Shown here piece by piece: positions 1 to 7,310 of a stretch of DNA of 19,198 nucleotides. Numbering within the stretch: the stretch's first letter is position 1; each line of letters begins with the position of its first letter. The position numbers and the translations under genes were made by a program. The stretch is from assembly GCA_038212215.1 (NCBI GenBank), contig JBBQUT010000057.1, positions 1 to 19,198 on the forward strand, written 5' to 3'. Under the pieces are notes generated by a model. That model was not told the origin of the DNA, ran no database searches, and worked only from the letters and a program-made list of their open reading frames with translations. The DNA comes from JALZAI01 sp038212215. GTDB taxonomy: Bacteria; Actinomycetota; Actinomycetes; Mycobacteriales; Jatrophihabitantaceae.

Positions 1-141
1 TCCGGTCTGCGGGTTGTGGCAGCCGGAGAGCAAAGCGTGTCCATCGGGAGACCAGACCGGCTTGAAGAACCGCAGATCCTTGCTGGGTCCGTGAAGCGTG
101 CGAAGTCCTCGGCTAGTGGGGTGAACTGTGATGATTGCACC
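1..141 (-). pseudogene. TolB/PD40-like beta-propeller fragment
   Basis: The minus strand is open in one frame across this stretch and runs off the left edge. It reads through a block typical of TolB-like (PD40) propeller blades: FFKPVWSPDGHALLSGC, preceded by SGAIITVHPTSRGLRTL. The W-S-P-D-G core is the usual blade signature. The reading stays open to about position 195, then meets a TGA, so no start is seen. The 17-bp terminal repeat of the insertion sequence begins at 140, so the gene was probably cut by that element, and no propeller-like coding resumes beyond its other end. Only about 47 codons are visible. The part beyond position 1 may be a longer gene. The family call rests on one blade and is moderate. 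Confidence 0.45.
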
Positions 142-156
142 TGAAGGGTTCCAAAA
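140..156 (+). repeat. Left terminal inverted repeat of the insertion sequence
   Basis: CCTGAAGGGTTCCAAAA is the inverted partner of 1294-1310, with three mismatches clustered at positions 5-7. It lies 45 bases before the GTG start of the transposase. Confidence 0.6.
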
Positions 157-201
157 GCCTGCGCGCACCGGCTCGGACGCGGTTGGGCATGATCACCTCC
201 C

Positions 202-1268
202 GTGTCGATGCGGCTGTTCTATCTGGTCTTGGTCCGGCTCAGCGGCTGGCTTGCGCTATTGGCCCGGTCGCCGGCGGCGAAGGACGCCGAGCTGCTCGTG
301 CTGCGCCATGAGGTCGCGGTGTTGAGGCGAACCAATCCGAAACCGCGGCTGGACTGGGCCGACCGGGCGGCGTTCAGCGCGCTGTGCCGGCACCTCCCTC
401 GCCACATACTCAGCCATCGGCTGGTCACGCCTGCGACGATCTTGCGGTGGCATCGTCGCCTAGTGGCCAAGAAGTGGACCTATCCGCACCGCACTGGCCG
501 CCCGCCGATCGACCCCGAACTTGCGACGCTGATCGGCCAACTTGCGAGACAAATCCGACCTGGGGCTACCAACGCATCCATGGTGAGCTGCTCAAGGTCG
601 GCCGCAAAGTCGGAGCTTCGACGATCCGACGGGTCCTCACGTCCCTTCGGATACCCCCGGCGCCAACCAGAGCCGAGCAGGCGTCCTGGCGGCAGTTCCT
701 GCGCGCCCAAGCCTCGACGATGCTGGCCTGCGACTTCTTCCACGTTGACTGCGCGGTCACGCTTCAGCGGATCTACGTGTTCTTCGTGATCCAGATCAAC
801 ACCCGCGACGTCCACGTACTCGGCACCACGCCCAACCCCGACGGGCCGTGGACCACTCAGCAGGCCCGCAACCTGATCGCCGATCTCGGTGAGTGTGCAG
901 CCGAGTTCCGGTTCCTGATCCGCGACCGCGCCGGCCAGTTCACCGCAAGTTTTGACACCGTCTTCGCCGACGCCGGCATCCAGGTGGTGAAGATCCCGCC
1001 CCGATGCCCACAGGCCAACGGCTACGCCGAACGATTCGTCCGCACAGTCACGGCAGAGCTGACCGACCGGATGCTGATCTTCGGACAACGCCACCTACGC
1101 CGGGTGCTCGCCGAATATGTCTCCCACTACAACCAGCAGCGTCCTCACCGAGGCCGCGGCCTTCGACCGCCGTCACCCGTCCAGCCAGCCCCGATCGATG
1201 CACAACCGGCGGTTGTGCGCCATCCGATCCTCGGCGGCCTCATAAACGAGTACCACCAAGCCGCGTAG
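202..1268 (+). pseudogene. Integrase-core (DDE) transposase, frameshifted
   Basis: The product would be a DDE transposase that cuts and joins the ends of the surrounding insertion sequence. The N-terminal part starts at a GTG (202) and reads MSMRLFYLVLVRLSGWLALL. It continues through KDAELLVLRHEVAVLRR to an IGQLAR helix near 549. The family then continues with NPTWGYQRIHGELL, but here that sequence is in the -1 frame. The break falls in the AAA run at 551-553, and one added A would restore Q-N-P-T-W-G-Y. The rve catalytic core is intact in the second frame: D in ACDFFHVD (codon at 732), D in LIRDRAGQF, and E in NGYAERFVRT, ending GLINEYHQAA. CAAATCC is not a standard slippery heptamer, so a real lesion or a base-call error is more likely than programmed frameshifting. 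Confidence 0.85.
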
Positions 1269-1293
1269 CCGTCGGACAATGCGACCCACCGAG

Positions 1294-1310
1294 TTTTGGA
1301 ACCTCACAGG
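1294..1310 (-). repeat. Right terminal inverted repeat of the insertion sequence
   Basis: TTTTGGAACCTCACAGG begins 25 bases after the transposase stop. It pairs with 140-156 and shares the perfect core TTTTGGAACC. Confidence 0.6.
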
Positions 1311-1567
1311 CCTTCGAGCACCGCTGGGTTGCTCCACGAGACACGCTCTGAGCCCACCCGCACTGCGGCTGGCAGCCGATTGACTGCGCAACCCGAGAGT
1401 GCGTGGCACGCTCCCCGAACCCGTCCGCGTGCGTTACGACAGAATCGAACGGGGTGACTAACTGAGTGACAACCGACCCGCATCAGCGCGTACTGACGCA
1501 CACCATCAACCTCAAGTTCCCCCAGAATTACTCGGGATTCTGCCGTCCCGATTGACGCCCTCGCTGC

Positions 1568-1612
1568 TTCGGGACGAAGAGGCCGTGGGTTCGAATCCCG
1601 CCACCCCGACCA
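1568..1612 (+). other. 3' half of tRNA-Pro(CGG): probable integration att core
   Basis: The sequence reads as the 3' half of a tRNA. It has anticodon loop TTCGGGA (1568-1574, anticodon CGG at 1570-1572), the 3' strand of the anticodon stem CGAAG, and a T arm GTGGG-TTCGAAT-CCCGC (1585-1601). It ends with acceptor strand CACCCCG, discriminator A, and an encoded CCA (1610-1612). The 5' partner sequences (CGGGGTG acceptor strand, D arm, CTTCG stem strand) are absent upstream, so it cannot fold as a tRNA. Starting at the anticodon loop and ending at CCA is the normal extent of the crossover core of elements that integrate into tRNA genes. A tyrosine integrase remnant ends only 5 bases away. The intact tRNA-Pro should lie outside the window. 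Confidence 0.8.
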
Positions 1613-1616
1613 GCAA

Positions 1617-2435
1617 TTACGGGCCCTCTAGGTCGTTCCCCGTCTCCATCGAAGGGCCTGGGTGTCTATCTGGGTGACTATCGATTTCGATCTCATCGAA
1701 GATGCGGTCCATCGTCGCTGCCTAGCTGCAGGACTGTCCTGATCTGCTTTCGGTACACCGCATATGTGACGGGTCGAGGGGAGTGCCCACCTTCGTGACC
1801 AAAACCAGGCCGTGTTCGCGCCACCTGTCGCCGGCGTCAGCACGGTCGCGCTGTTGCCGGGCGTGCTTCTCGATCAGGGCGTCGATGCACTGCTCGTGCG
1901 GGGCGAGAGTTCGCCGGGATTTACGCGTCTTGGTGTCGCCACCTTTGCGAACCGAGCGCCATACGGCGACATGCGCTGGCACGGGCGGGTTCGCCTCCGG
2001 TTGGCCGGACAGTTCCACATCCTCCCAGCGCAGCGCGCGCAACTCTTCCGTTCGCGCACCGGTGAGCAGCGACATCACGATGTACGCGTGCAGGGGTGGG
2101 CGAGCGTCAGGGACTTCGAGGGGCGCCCGCCTGGCTAGTGGGGATGGGCACAGCACGACGACGTTGCGCTTGATCTTGTCGCGCGCCATGGCTCACTTGA
2201 CCGCCCGGTTCAGGCAGGAGTGCAGCGGCTGCAGCGTGCGGGTGCTCAGCGTGACGGCCTCGGCGGCAAGCCACCGGTCGACGTCCTTAGCCGTCAGGTC
2301 GCGCAATCGCCGTCGGCCCAAGGCGTGAATCAGATGGGAGCGGCACAGGTAGGTGCACGTTTCGACAGTTGCGGGATCACGGCTGTTGATCCCGAAAGCG
2401 AGCCAGTCGTGGACCGCGTACTGCTCGGGGGCCAT
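1617..2435 (-). pseudogene. int: Tyrosine recombinase (phage/ICE-type integrase), decayed
   Basis: This was a site-specific recombinase for the adjacent tRNA-Pro att core. From the high-coordinate end, a SAM-like core-binding domain reads YAVHDWLAFGINSRDPATVE, then LRDLTAKDVDRWLAAE and LHSCLNRAVK. A TGA stop (2193-2195) follows, where the family usually has Arg, and the same frame resumes with MARDKIKRNVV. The catalytic domain shows LHAYIVMSLLTGARTEELRALRW, which holds the first catalytic Arg. It continues to VTKVGTPLDPSHMR and then jumps to AVYRKQIRTVLQLG, which carries the likely Tyr, in another frame. The intervening segment with His-x-x-Arg (roughly 50-65 codons) is missing. The original frame returns for the C-terminal tail MDRIFDEIEIDSHPDRHPG, stop at 1617-1619. 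The arm-binding N-terminus is also not visible. It is certainly inactive. Confidence 0.85.
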
Positions 2436-2820
2436 CGCGAGCCGTCAGAAACGGCCCGTCGTGCTCGCGTTCACGGGGTAGGCCCGGACGATTCGGCGCG
2501 CGACTGTCCAGATAGAGGTTGCGTCGGTGAGATCGAGGCACTGGCTGCGTTGCCGTGGAAGCCCTCGTTGTCGTTGTCGCTTGCGCTGTCTTGGCACGGG
2601 GTGTCGTTGTTCGCGCTTCCCGGGTCTGGCGCTGGCGGTGCGACCCGCTCCGCAGTGGACGTCAACCATCGTCTGCGGCGCTGCCGGGCGGCGTGGCCGC
2701 GCTGGTGGTGGCATGACCGCACGTCCGGTCGGCACCGGCGCAGTCTTCTTCATCGGCGACGGCAGGAGTTCTGCATATGGCCGGGGTCGGCGCTGTTATC
2801 GGGCGCGGGCGCGGGTTCGC
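2436..2820. other. About 385 bases with no supported gene
   Basis: Between the integrase remnant and the next gene, both strands have open frames, but all are compositionally biased. The minus-strand one is rich in Arg, Pro and Gln and resembles no family. I could not read an excisionase or a convincing integrase N-terminus here. It may be decayed sequence of the integrated element. Confidence 0.4.
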
Positions 2821-2833
2821 GATAATGGTTTAG
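2821..2833 (+). promoter_or_regulatory. Leaderless promoter (-10) of the oxidoreductase gene
   Basis: GATAAT (2821-2826) is followed by six bases and then the GTG start codon at 2833. That places the expected transcription start on the start codon itself. No Shine-Dalgarno sequence precedes the GTG. This is the actinobacterial leaderless arrangement; no clear -35 box is seen. Confidence 0.5.
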
Positions 2834-3864
2834 TGCGCGCCGCTGTGATCACTACCCTGTCCGGTCCGGCTGCCGTCGAGTTCCAGGAGGTCGCTGAGCC
2901 GCAGGCCACGGCCGGTCAGGCCTTGATCGATGTCATGTACGCGGGAGTTGTGTTTCCCGATGTACTCCAGACCCGCGGGCAGTACCAGCGACGCCCGCAA
3001 CTGCCATTTATCCCAGGGTGGGAAGTGTCTGGAGTGGTGCGTGCCGATTCCGGCGGCTTCCGGGCCGGCGACCGGGTCGCGGCCATGCCGGTGATCGGCG
3101 GTTTCGCCGAGTCGGTCGCGGTAGACACGGGCATGGTGTTCCCGCTACCGGACGACGTGCCGTTCGACAAAGCCGCCGCCCTACCGCTCAACTACTTGAC
3201 CGCGCAGTTTGCGCTGGTCCGCCGCGCGCACCTGACCGCCGGCGAGACGGTGCTGGTGCACGGCGCGGCCGGCGGCGTCGGTATCGCGTGCTGCCAGTTA
3301 GCCGCGAGCCTCGGGGCGCGAGTGCTCGCGGTGGTGTCGTCGCCAGCCAAGGCCGATATCGCTCGAGCCGCCGGGGCCGACGAGATATTGCCCGTGATCG
3401 GCTTCCTTGACGCTGCCCGTCAAATCACCGGCGGCGCAGGCGTCGACGTTGTCGTTGACCCGGTCGGCGGTGACCGATTCACCGATTCGCTTCGATCTCT
3501 GGCCGCCGAGGGCAGGCTGCTCGTGATCGGCTTCACCGACGGCCAGATCCCGACGGTCCGGGTAAACCGGCTCCTGCTGACCAACACGACGGTCATCGGC
3601 GTGGCCGCGGCCGAATTCTGGCAAAGCCACCCGGACTACGCCAGCCAACAGTGGCGCGAACTGCTTCCACTATTGCGATCCGGCAAGATCGACCCACCCA
3701 TTGCCGCGGTGTACCCGCTCGATCAAACCGCGACCGCGATAAGCGAGCTGGACGAACGCCGCGCGGCCGGCAGGATCCTCATCCAGATCCGCGACCGAGC
3801 ACGTCCTGGCCACGCAGCGGAACGCTCTCACGACCACGGACGAACACATCCGGAACGCGCCTAG
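2833..3864 (+). CDS. Zinc-independent quinone oxidoreductase / MDR-family dehydrogenase
   Basis: The 343-residue protein belongs to the medium-chain dehydrogenase/reductase family, quinone oxidoreductase type, which uses NADPH to reduce quinones or enones in the cytosol. The N-terminal GroES-like domain reads PGWEVSGVV (61-69) and FRAGDRVAAM (76-85). The Rossmann domain has the nucleotide-binding loop VHGAAGGVG (142-150) and then VVVDPVGGDRF (206-216). The Cys/His ligands of zinc alcohol dehydrogenases are absent. The frame is open further upstream, but GTG 2833 is preferred because MRAAVITTLSGP is the family N-terminus and a -10-like hexamer sits at leaderless distance. The last 25 residues past GRILIQI are an Arg/His-rich tail beyond the usual family end. 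The gene stands alone; its substrate is unknown. Confidence 0.88.
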   Translation: MRAAVITTLSGPAAVEFQEVAEPQATAGQALIDVMYAGVVFPDVLQTRGQYQRRPQLPFIPGWEVSGVVRADSGGFRAGDRVAAMPVIGGFAESVAVDTGMVFPLPDDVPFDKAAALPLNYLTAQFALVRRAHLTAGETVLVHGAAGGVGIACCQLAASLGARVLAVVSSPAKADIARAAGADEILPVIGFLDAARQITGGAGVDVVVDPVGGDRFTDSLRSLAAEGRLLVIGFTDGQIPTVRVNRLLLTNTTVIGVAAAEFWQSHPDYASQQWRELLPLLRSGKIDPPIAAVYPLDQTATAISELDERRAAGRILIQIRDRARPGHAAERSHDHGRTHPERA

Positions 3865-4519
3865 GACTCGAAACCCACATGCGCACCGGGCGGCCGCGAC
3901 CACCGAAGACCGCTCAGGTGACGCTGGCCGGTCCGGTGCAACGGACCGCCGAACCGGCCGACCCGTTCGAACGGCGCCCCCCACGCCGAGGCCAACACCG
4001 GTGCGGCGCCGCGGCCGAAGCAGGCACGACGTCAACGTCTTGACAGCCCGAAGTCGATCCCCGGCAGCGACGCGCAGCTTTCAACTGACAACGCGACTTC
4101 CCCTGCAAGTCTCACCCGGACAGCGCAGCTCGACCCGGACCGGACTACGACGACTCGACAGGCGTTCCGGACCACCTCCGTTCTCCCGGCGATTACACCT
4201 CTTGCATCGGGCCTACACCCGTCGTTCGTCGGTCGTCTGCACCCACGATGGGCCGTGCCGATAGTCGGTGTTCGGACCGTGGGCTGGACTCTCCGGGAAT
4301 CGTGCACTCGCTTCTGATGATCAATAGTCAGGTCGCGGCCCTCTGGCATGCCAATACACGCGGGCCAGTGCGCGTGCCCAACCTTGCCGCCGCACAAACC
4401 AATGGCTGCCTGAACCCCACTCATCGCAGGCAAGGGTGGACGCTAATGGAGATCGACATTCCCGGTCGGCAGGCTGACGGGGCATCAAATTCGCAGTACC
4501 AGCTCACCGCTCTGACGGC
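3865..4519. other. Gene-poor stretch between convergent genes
   Basis: About 655 bases separate the stop of the oxidoreductase from the stop of the kinase on the other strand. Open frames on both strands give Arg/Thr/Pro-rich products without recognisable domains. I see no tRNA, no clear rho-independent terminator and no repeats. The only item with any signal is a possible 32-codon ORF at 4446. Confidence 0.5.
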
Positions 4520-4544
4520 TCACGCCGAGGCGGTCGCGCGGTAG
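4446..4544 (+). CDS. Possible small ORF, unknown
   Basis: ATG 4446 follows a Shine-Dalgarno-like AAGGGTGG by seven bases and opens 32 codons starting MEIDIPGRQADG. It has no recognisable domain, signal peptide or membrane segment, and its end overlaps the 3' end of the kinase gene on the opposite strand. The ribosome-binding-like sequence is the only support, so it may well be noise. Confidence 0.15.
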   Translation: MEIDIPGRQADGASNSQYQLTALTAHAEAVAR

Positions 4545-5563
4545 CCGTCCGCCGCACCTACGTCCAGGCACGCGGACGCGGCACGGATTCCGGCTGAGGT
4601 GTGCGTACTGCGCACGCACGTCCCGGCTGACGCCGCCCCGAGTTGCAGGCACTGGTCCACCGACCAGCCGTCGTGCAGCCCCAACAGCACCCCGGCCGCG
4701 AAAGCATCCCCGGCACCTGTCGTACTGCGCACCTGATCCCGCGGCACGCGCACCGATCCCTGCCGCCACGTCCGGCCGTCAGGTGCTGCAGCTACGCAGC
4801 CGGCCGGGAAGTGCACGACGGCGAGCGACGACACGCCACGCCTGGCCACACCGATCGCCGTCTGCTCCAGGCCGTCCCAGTCGACAGAATCGACAGCGCA
4901 CGGAGCGGCTTCACGACCGAGGATCGCGCTCGCTTCGAGTTCGTTGACGACGATGGTGTCGAGGTGCCGCAGGCACGGCTGGGCGAGTTCGGCCACCCGG
5001 GCGGGATCGATGCTCACCAGCTCCAGATTCGTCCACAGCCCGGCCGCCTGCGCCCGTGCGAGCAGTGCCGACCAGCCGTTGCCACCGTCGCTCCGCGGGC
5101 CGTCCATGAGGGCATGGATACCCGGCGCCCCGACATGCAGGATCCGGGCCGTCGAGGACTCGAGATCGATCAATTCCCCATCGAACAGGGCATTGGCGCC
5201 GCTGTGGTGGAAGAAAGTCCGCCGTCCACCGTCGGACTCGACCATCGCGTCGGTGAATGCCGTGACGGCGCCCGCCGTCCGCAGCACACCGGAGGTGTCG
5301 ATCCGCAGCCGCCCGCACTCGCCGAGGACGAATGATCCGTTCGCGTCGTCGCCGACGGCGCCTGCGACGCCGACCGGCCACCCGGATCCGAGCATGCGCA
5401 GGTCGACCGCCATGTTCAGTGCCGGGCCGCCCGTGCTCGACGAGATTTCCTCGATGACGGCGAGGTGTTCGCGCTCGGGGTAACTGTCGATCACCTTGCC
5501 GACGTCGACGATGATCGATCCGGCACAAAGGACACCGGACCGCGAGCGGTCGATGTCGTTCAT
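4520..5563 (-). CDS. PfkB-family carbohydrate kinase
   Basis: The 347-residue protein is a ribokinase/PfkB sugar kinase that transfers phosphate from ATP to a sugar or sugar phosphate. Visible signatures are the N-terminal VLCAGSIIVDVGK, the substrate-side glycine pair in STGGPALNMAVDLRMLG (43-59), VVNELEAS (205-212), and the PfkB signature STTGAGDAFAAGVLLGL (280-296). Asp286 would be the catalytic base and GAGD the anion hole. The ATG (5561-5563) overlaps the stop of the upstream aldolase-like gene in an ATGA, so the two are translationally coupled. The pairing recalls LacC with LacD (tagatose-6-phosphate kinase and aldolase) or inositol-pathway IolC, but neither identity can be assigned from sequence alone. 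Confidence 0.9.
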   Translation of the reverse strand: MNDIDRSRSGVLCAGSIIVDVGKVIDSYPEREHLAVIEEISSSTGGPALNMAVDLRMLGSGWPVGVAGAVGDDANGSFVLGECGRLRIDTSGVLRTAGAVTAFTDAMVESDGGRRTFFHHSGANALFDGELIDLESSTARILHVGAPGIHALMDGPRSDGGNGWSALLARAQAAGLWTNLELVSIDPARVAELAQPCLRHLDTIVVNELEASAILGREAAPCAVDSVDWDGLEQTAIGVARRGVSSLAVVHFPAGCVAAAPDGRTWRQGSVRVPRDQVRSTTGAGDAFAAGVLLGLHDGWSVDQCLQLGAASAGTCVRSTHTSAGIRAASACLDVGAADGYRATASA

Positions 5564-6564
5564 CGCCCGAGCAGGACCGGGTCGCTCGGTTCCCGGTCGA
5601 CGGCCAGCGGACGATGCGGCGTCTTGTCCGCCTTCGCCAGCGCATCGTGATAGACGCGGACGGCGTCCTCCGGCGTGAGCTCGCCGCGCAGCACCGGACG
5701 CATGAGAGCGACGAGGTCGAGCTGCGACTCCGCCTGTTGAATCTTTCGGCCGAACAGCGCGACGCGCGCACCGTGACGCTGCGCCTGGTGCAGTAGCTCG
5801 AAGGTGTCGCGGGTCGTACCGGCCGAGCCGCCGAGGATGCCGACCACCAGCGACGGGTCGTGGTTGACCAACTCGGTCAGCGACTCCGCGCCGCCGTACG
5901 CCATCTTCAGAAACAGCGGCCGCTCTGCGCTCGTCACGCCGGCCAGCGTGCGCACGATCGAGTCGGTCACGAAGGCACCGACCTGTTCGGGCGCCAGGTT
6001 GCTCGCAGCGTTCGGGTTGAACACCTCGAGGAAGTGGCGGATGCCGAGCTCGGAGGCTTCGTGACGGAACGCCCGGTAGGCCTCGACGGTCGCGAGGTCG
6101 TGATCGAGGTCGTTGTTGAACGTGACCGAATAGAGCACGAGATCGCAGAACGAGCGGACAGCCGGCAGCTGCGCGGTGCGGAACGGGCGCGAGGGATGCG
6201 ACACGTATTCGCTCCCCCGCACGTTCCAGATGTCGGTCGTGTCGTTCGCCCGGACGGCCAGCGTGACGTAGACGTCGAGCGATCCGTCTGAGCTGAGTCG
6301 CTCACCGTTGGCGGCCGAGGTCAGCATGACGTCGACGACCCCGCCGGCGATCATGCTTCGCATGTCCTCGAGATACTCGGGACGCGAGCGATACCGAACC
6401 GAGTCGCCAGCGCCGTCCGACGGGTCCTGACGCTTCCCCGCTGCGGCGGCACCGAAGGCCATGTCCGCGTCCTTCGCGTCGGCGATCACGAAGTCGTCCG
6501 GGACGTAACGGCCGGACGCGATGTGGTCCAGCTTGCGGTCCAACCTCCGGCTCGGCGTCGCCAT
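5560..6564 (-). CDS. Class I aldolase-like (beta/alpha)8-barrel protein
   Basis: The 334-residue protein looks like a DeoC/LacD/FbaB-type class I aldolase. Strand-like segments repeat with barrel spacing: VVDVMLTSAANG (76-87), DLVLYSVTFNND (141-152), FLEVFNPNA (178-186), PLFLKMAYGG (216-225), VVGILGGSAGTTRDTF (240-255) and RVALFGRKIQ (267-276). Lys220 is a candidate Schiff-base residue, and GGSAGT resembles the phosphate-binding loop. The frame stays open to 6639, but ATG 6564 (MATPSRRLDRKLDHI) is preferred because the earlier codons lack conserved character. A -10-like TAGGGT lies eight bases upstream of it. It is the first gene of a coupled pair with the PfkB kinase, which suggests phosphorylation and cleavage of one sugar. 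Reaction and substrate are inferred, not shown. Confidence 0.72.
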   Translation of the reverse strand: MATPSRRLDRKLDHIASGRYVPDDFVIADAKDADMAFGAAAAGKRQDPSDGAGDSVRYRSRPEYLEDMRSMIAGGVVDVMLTSAANGERLSSDGSLDVYVTLAVRANDTTDIWNVRGSEYVSHPSRPFRTAQLPAVRSFCDLVLYSVTFNNDLDHDLATVEAYRAFRHEASELGIRHFLEVFNPNAASNLAPEQVGAFVTDSIVRTLAGVTSAERPLFLKMAYGGAESLTELVNHDPSLVVGILGGSAGTTRDTFELLHQAQRHGARVALFGRKIQQAESQLDLVALMRPVLRGELTPEDAVRVYHDALAKADKTPHRPLAVDREPSDPVLLGR

Positions 6565-6639
6565 GGGATGTGACCCTAGCGCCACGGGCGCGCGTAACGG
6601 GTGGGCGACGGCGACCGCCCTGCCACGACGGTCCGACAT

Positions 6640-7041
6640 TTACGGGAATCGTCGCGGGCGGACGGTGGGCAGGTCGGCGGCTTCGGCTGCGGTGTTCAGT
6701 CGGTTGTCGTAGGCGACAAACGCGGTGAGGTGCGCGGCGATGCTCAACGCACTGGCCAGGTGGATCGCGTCCAGGCTCCGCAGCCCGCAGTCGCCAACGT
6801 CGGCGGCTTCGTCGAGCAAGGCTGCGCGCAGCGGGATCAGATCGAGTTGTGCCAACAACGACCGCGCTGCCGGCACAACCTGCTCGTCGAGTCGTCGCGT
6901 CGCGCGCACCACCTCGAGCTTGGCCAGCTCACTGCTCACCGCCGGTATGCTGGCCCGCTCGGCTAGCCAGCTGGCGAGCGCGGCACTGTCCAGCTCCTCG
7001 AACAGCAACTTCAGCAGCGCGGAGGAATCGAGGTAGATCAC
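6640..7041 (-). CDS. vapC: VapC-type PIN-domain ribonuclease toxin
   Basis: The 133-residue protein is a PIN-domain endoribonuclease, the toxin of a type II toxin-antitoxin pair. The acidic metal-binding residues are all present: Asp5 in MIYLDSSALLKL, Glu43 in ELAKLEVVRATRR (Glu38 is an alternative), Asp91 in SLDAIHLASAL, and Asp112 in FVAYDNRL. Length is normal for VapC. Its ATG overlaps the antitoxin stop by four bases (ATGA, 7038-7041), so translation is coupled. The active site looks intact, and the toxin should be active unless bound by the upstream antitoxin. Confidence 0.93.
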   Translation of the reverse strand: MIYLDSSALLKLLFEELDSAALASWLAERASIPAVSSELAKLEVVRATRRLDEQVVPAARSLLAQLDLIPLRAALLDEAADVGDCGLRSLDAIHLASALSIAAHLTAFVAYDNRLNTAAEAADLPTVRPRRFP

Positions 7042-7301
7042 CGCTCAGCGCGAAGCTCGTCGAGCACCGCGCCGGACGGCTGGGCAACCGCCTTTCGTGG
7101 CGGCAGGCGCAGCGGGCCGGCAGCCGGAATCAGCTGACCCGTAGCGATCAGCTTCTCCCGCGCGTCCCCAGCCGGGCCCGGGGGCACTAGCAAGGCGATG
7201 AGGTGTCCGCGTTCGGTGACTTCCACGGTCTCGCCTGATTTCACGCGGGCCAGGTAGCGGCTGGCATGCTGGCGAAGCTCACGCACCCCAATCCGTTCCA
7301 C
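7038..7301 (-). CDS. vapB: Phd/YefM-type antitoxin
   Basis: The 87-residue protein has the Phd/YefM fold in its first half: MERIGVRELRQHASRYLARV, then KSGETVEVTERGHLIALLVP. This part binds DNA and dimerises. The C-terminal half (from about residue 46) is the flexible segment that would wrap and inhibit the PIN toxin. The start is GTG 7301. An inverted repeat lies 10 bases upstream, as expected for an autorepressed operon. A Phd-type antitoxin with a PIN toxin is common in actinobacteria. Confidence 0.92.
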   Translation of the reverse strand: MERIGVRELRQHASRYLARVKSGETVEVTERGHLIALLVPPGPAGDAREKLIATGQLIPAAGPLRLPPRKAVAQPSGAVLDELRAER

Positions 7302-7310
7302 GCCCCGACA

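Larger units (their letters stand above)
140..1310 (+). mobile_element. Insertion sequence with degenerate terminal repeats and a broken transposase
   Basis: The left end (140-156, CCTGAAGGGTTCCAAAA) and the right end (1294-1310, TTTTGGAACCTCACAGG) are inverted copies matching at 14 of 17 positions. They include a perfect ten-base core, GGTTCCAAAA. The repeats bracket one transposase reading frame, giving an element of about 1.17 kb, a normal size for a one-gene DDE insertion sequence. No target duplication is obvious at these exact ends: GCA lies before and CCT after. Either the ends are a few bases off, or the flanks have changed since insertion. The exact IS family was not assigned. Confidence 0.6.

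Noticed and set aside
2..60. Hairpin from CCGGTCTG (2-9) and CAGACCGG (53-60)
   Set aside because: The perfect eight-base arms enclose a 43-base loop and lie inside the propeller coding fragment, so chance is likely.
551..557. Programmed -1 frameshift site in the transposase
   Set aside because: The bases around the AAA run do not form an X-XXY-YYZ slippery heptamer, and simple loss of one A explains the data.
384..1268. A separate 294-residue plus-strand protein
   Set aside because: Its first 55 or so residues are out-of-frame reading of the transposase N-terminus. It is the second half of the frameshifted transposase, not an own gene.
1450..1612. Full tRNA from CGGGGTG at about 1450 to CCA at 1612
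   Set aside because: The CGGGGTG matches the missing acceptor strand, but the distance is about 160 bases, with no D arm or anticodon stem strand in the right places. It is more likely chance.
2445..2753. Minus-strand ORF as an excisionase
   Set aside because: The product is Arg/Pro/Gln-rich and has no recognisable winged-helix or MerR-like motif.
4032..4433. 133-residue minus-strand ORF in the gene-poor stretch
   Set aside because: There is no family signature and no ribosome-binding site, and residue use is typical of random GC-rich frames.
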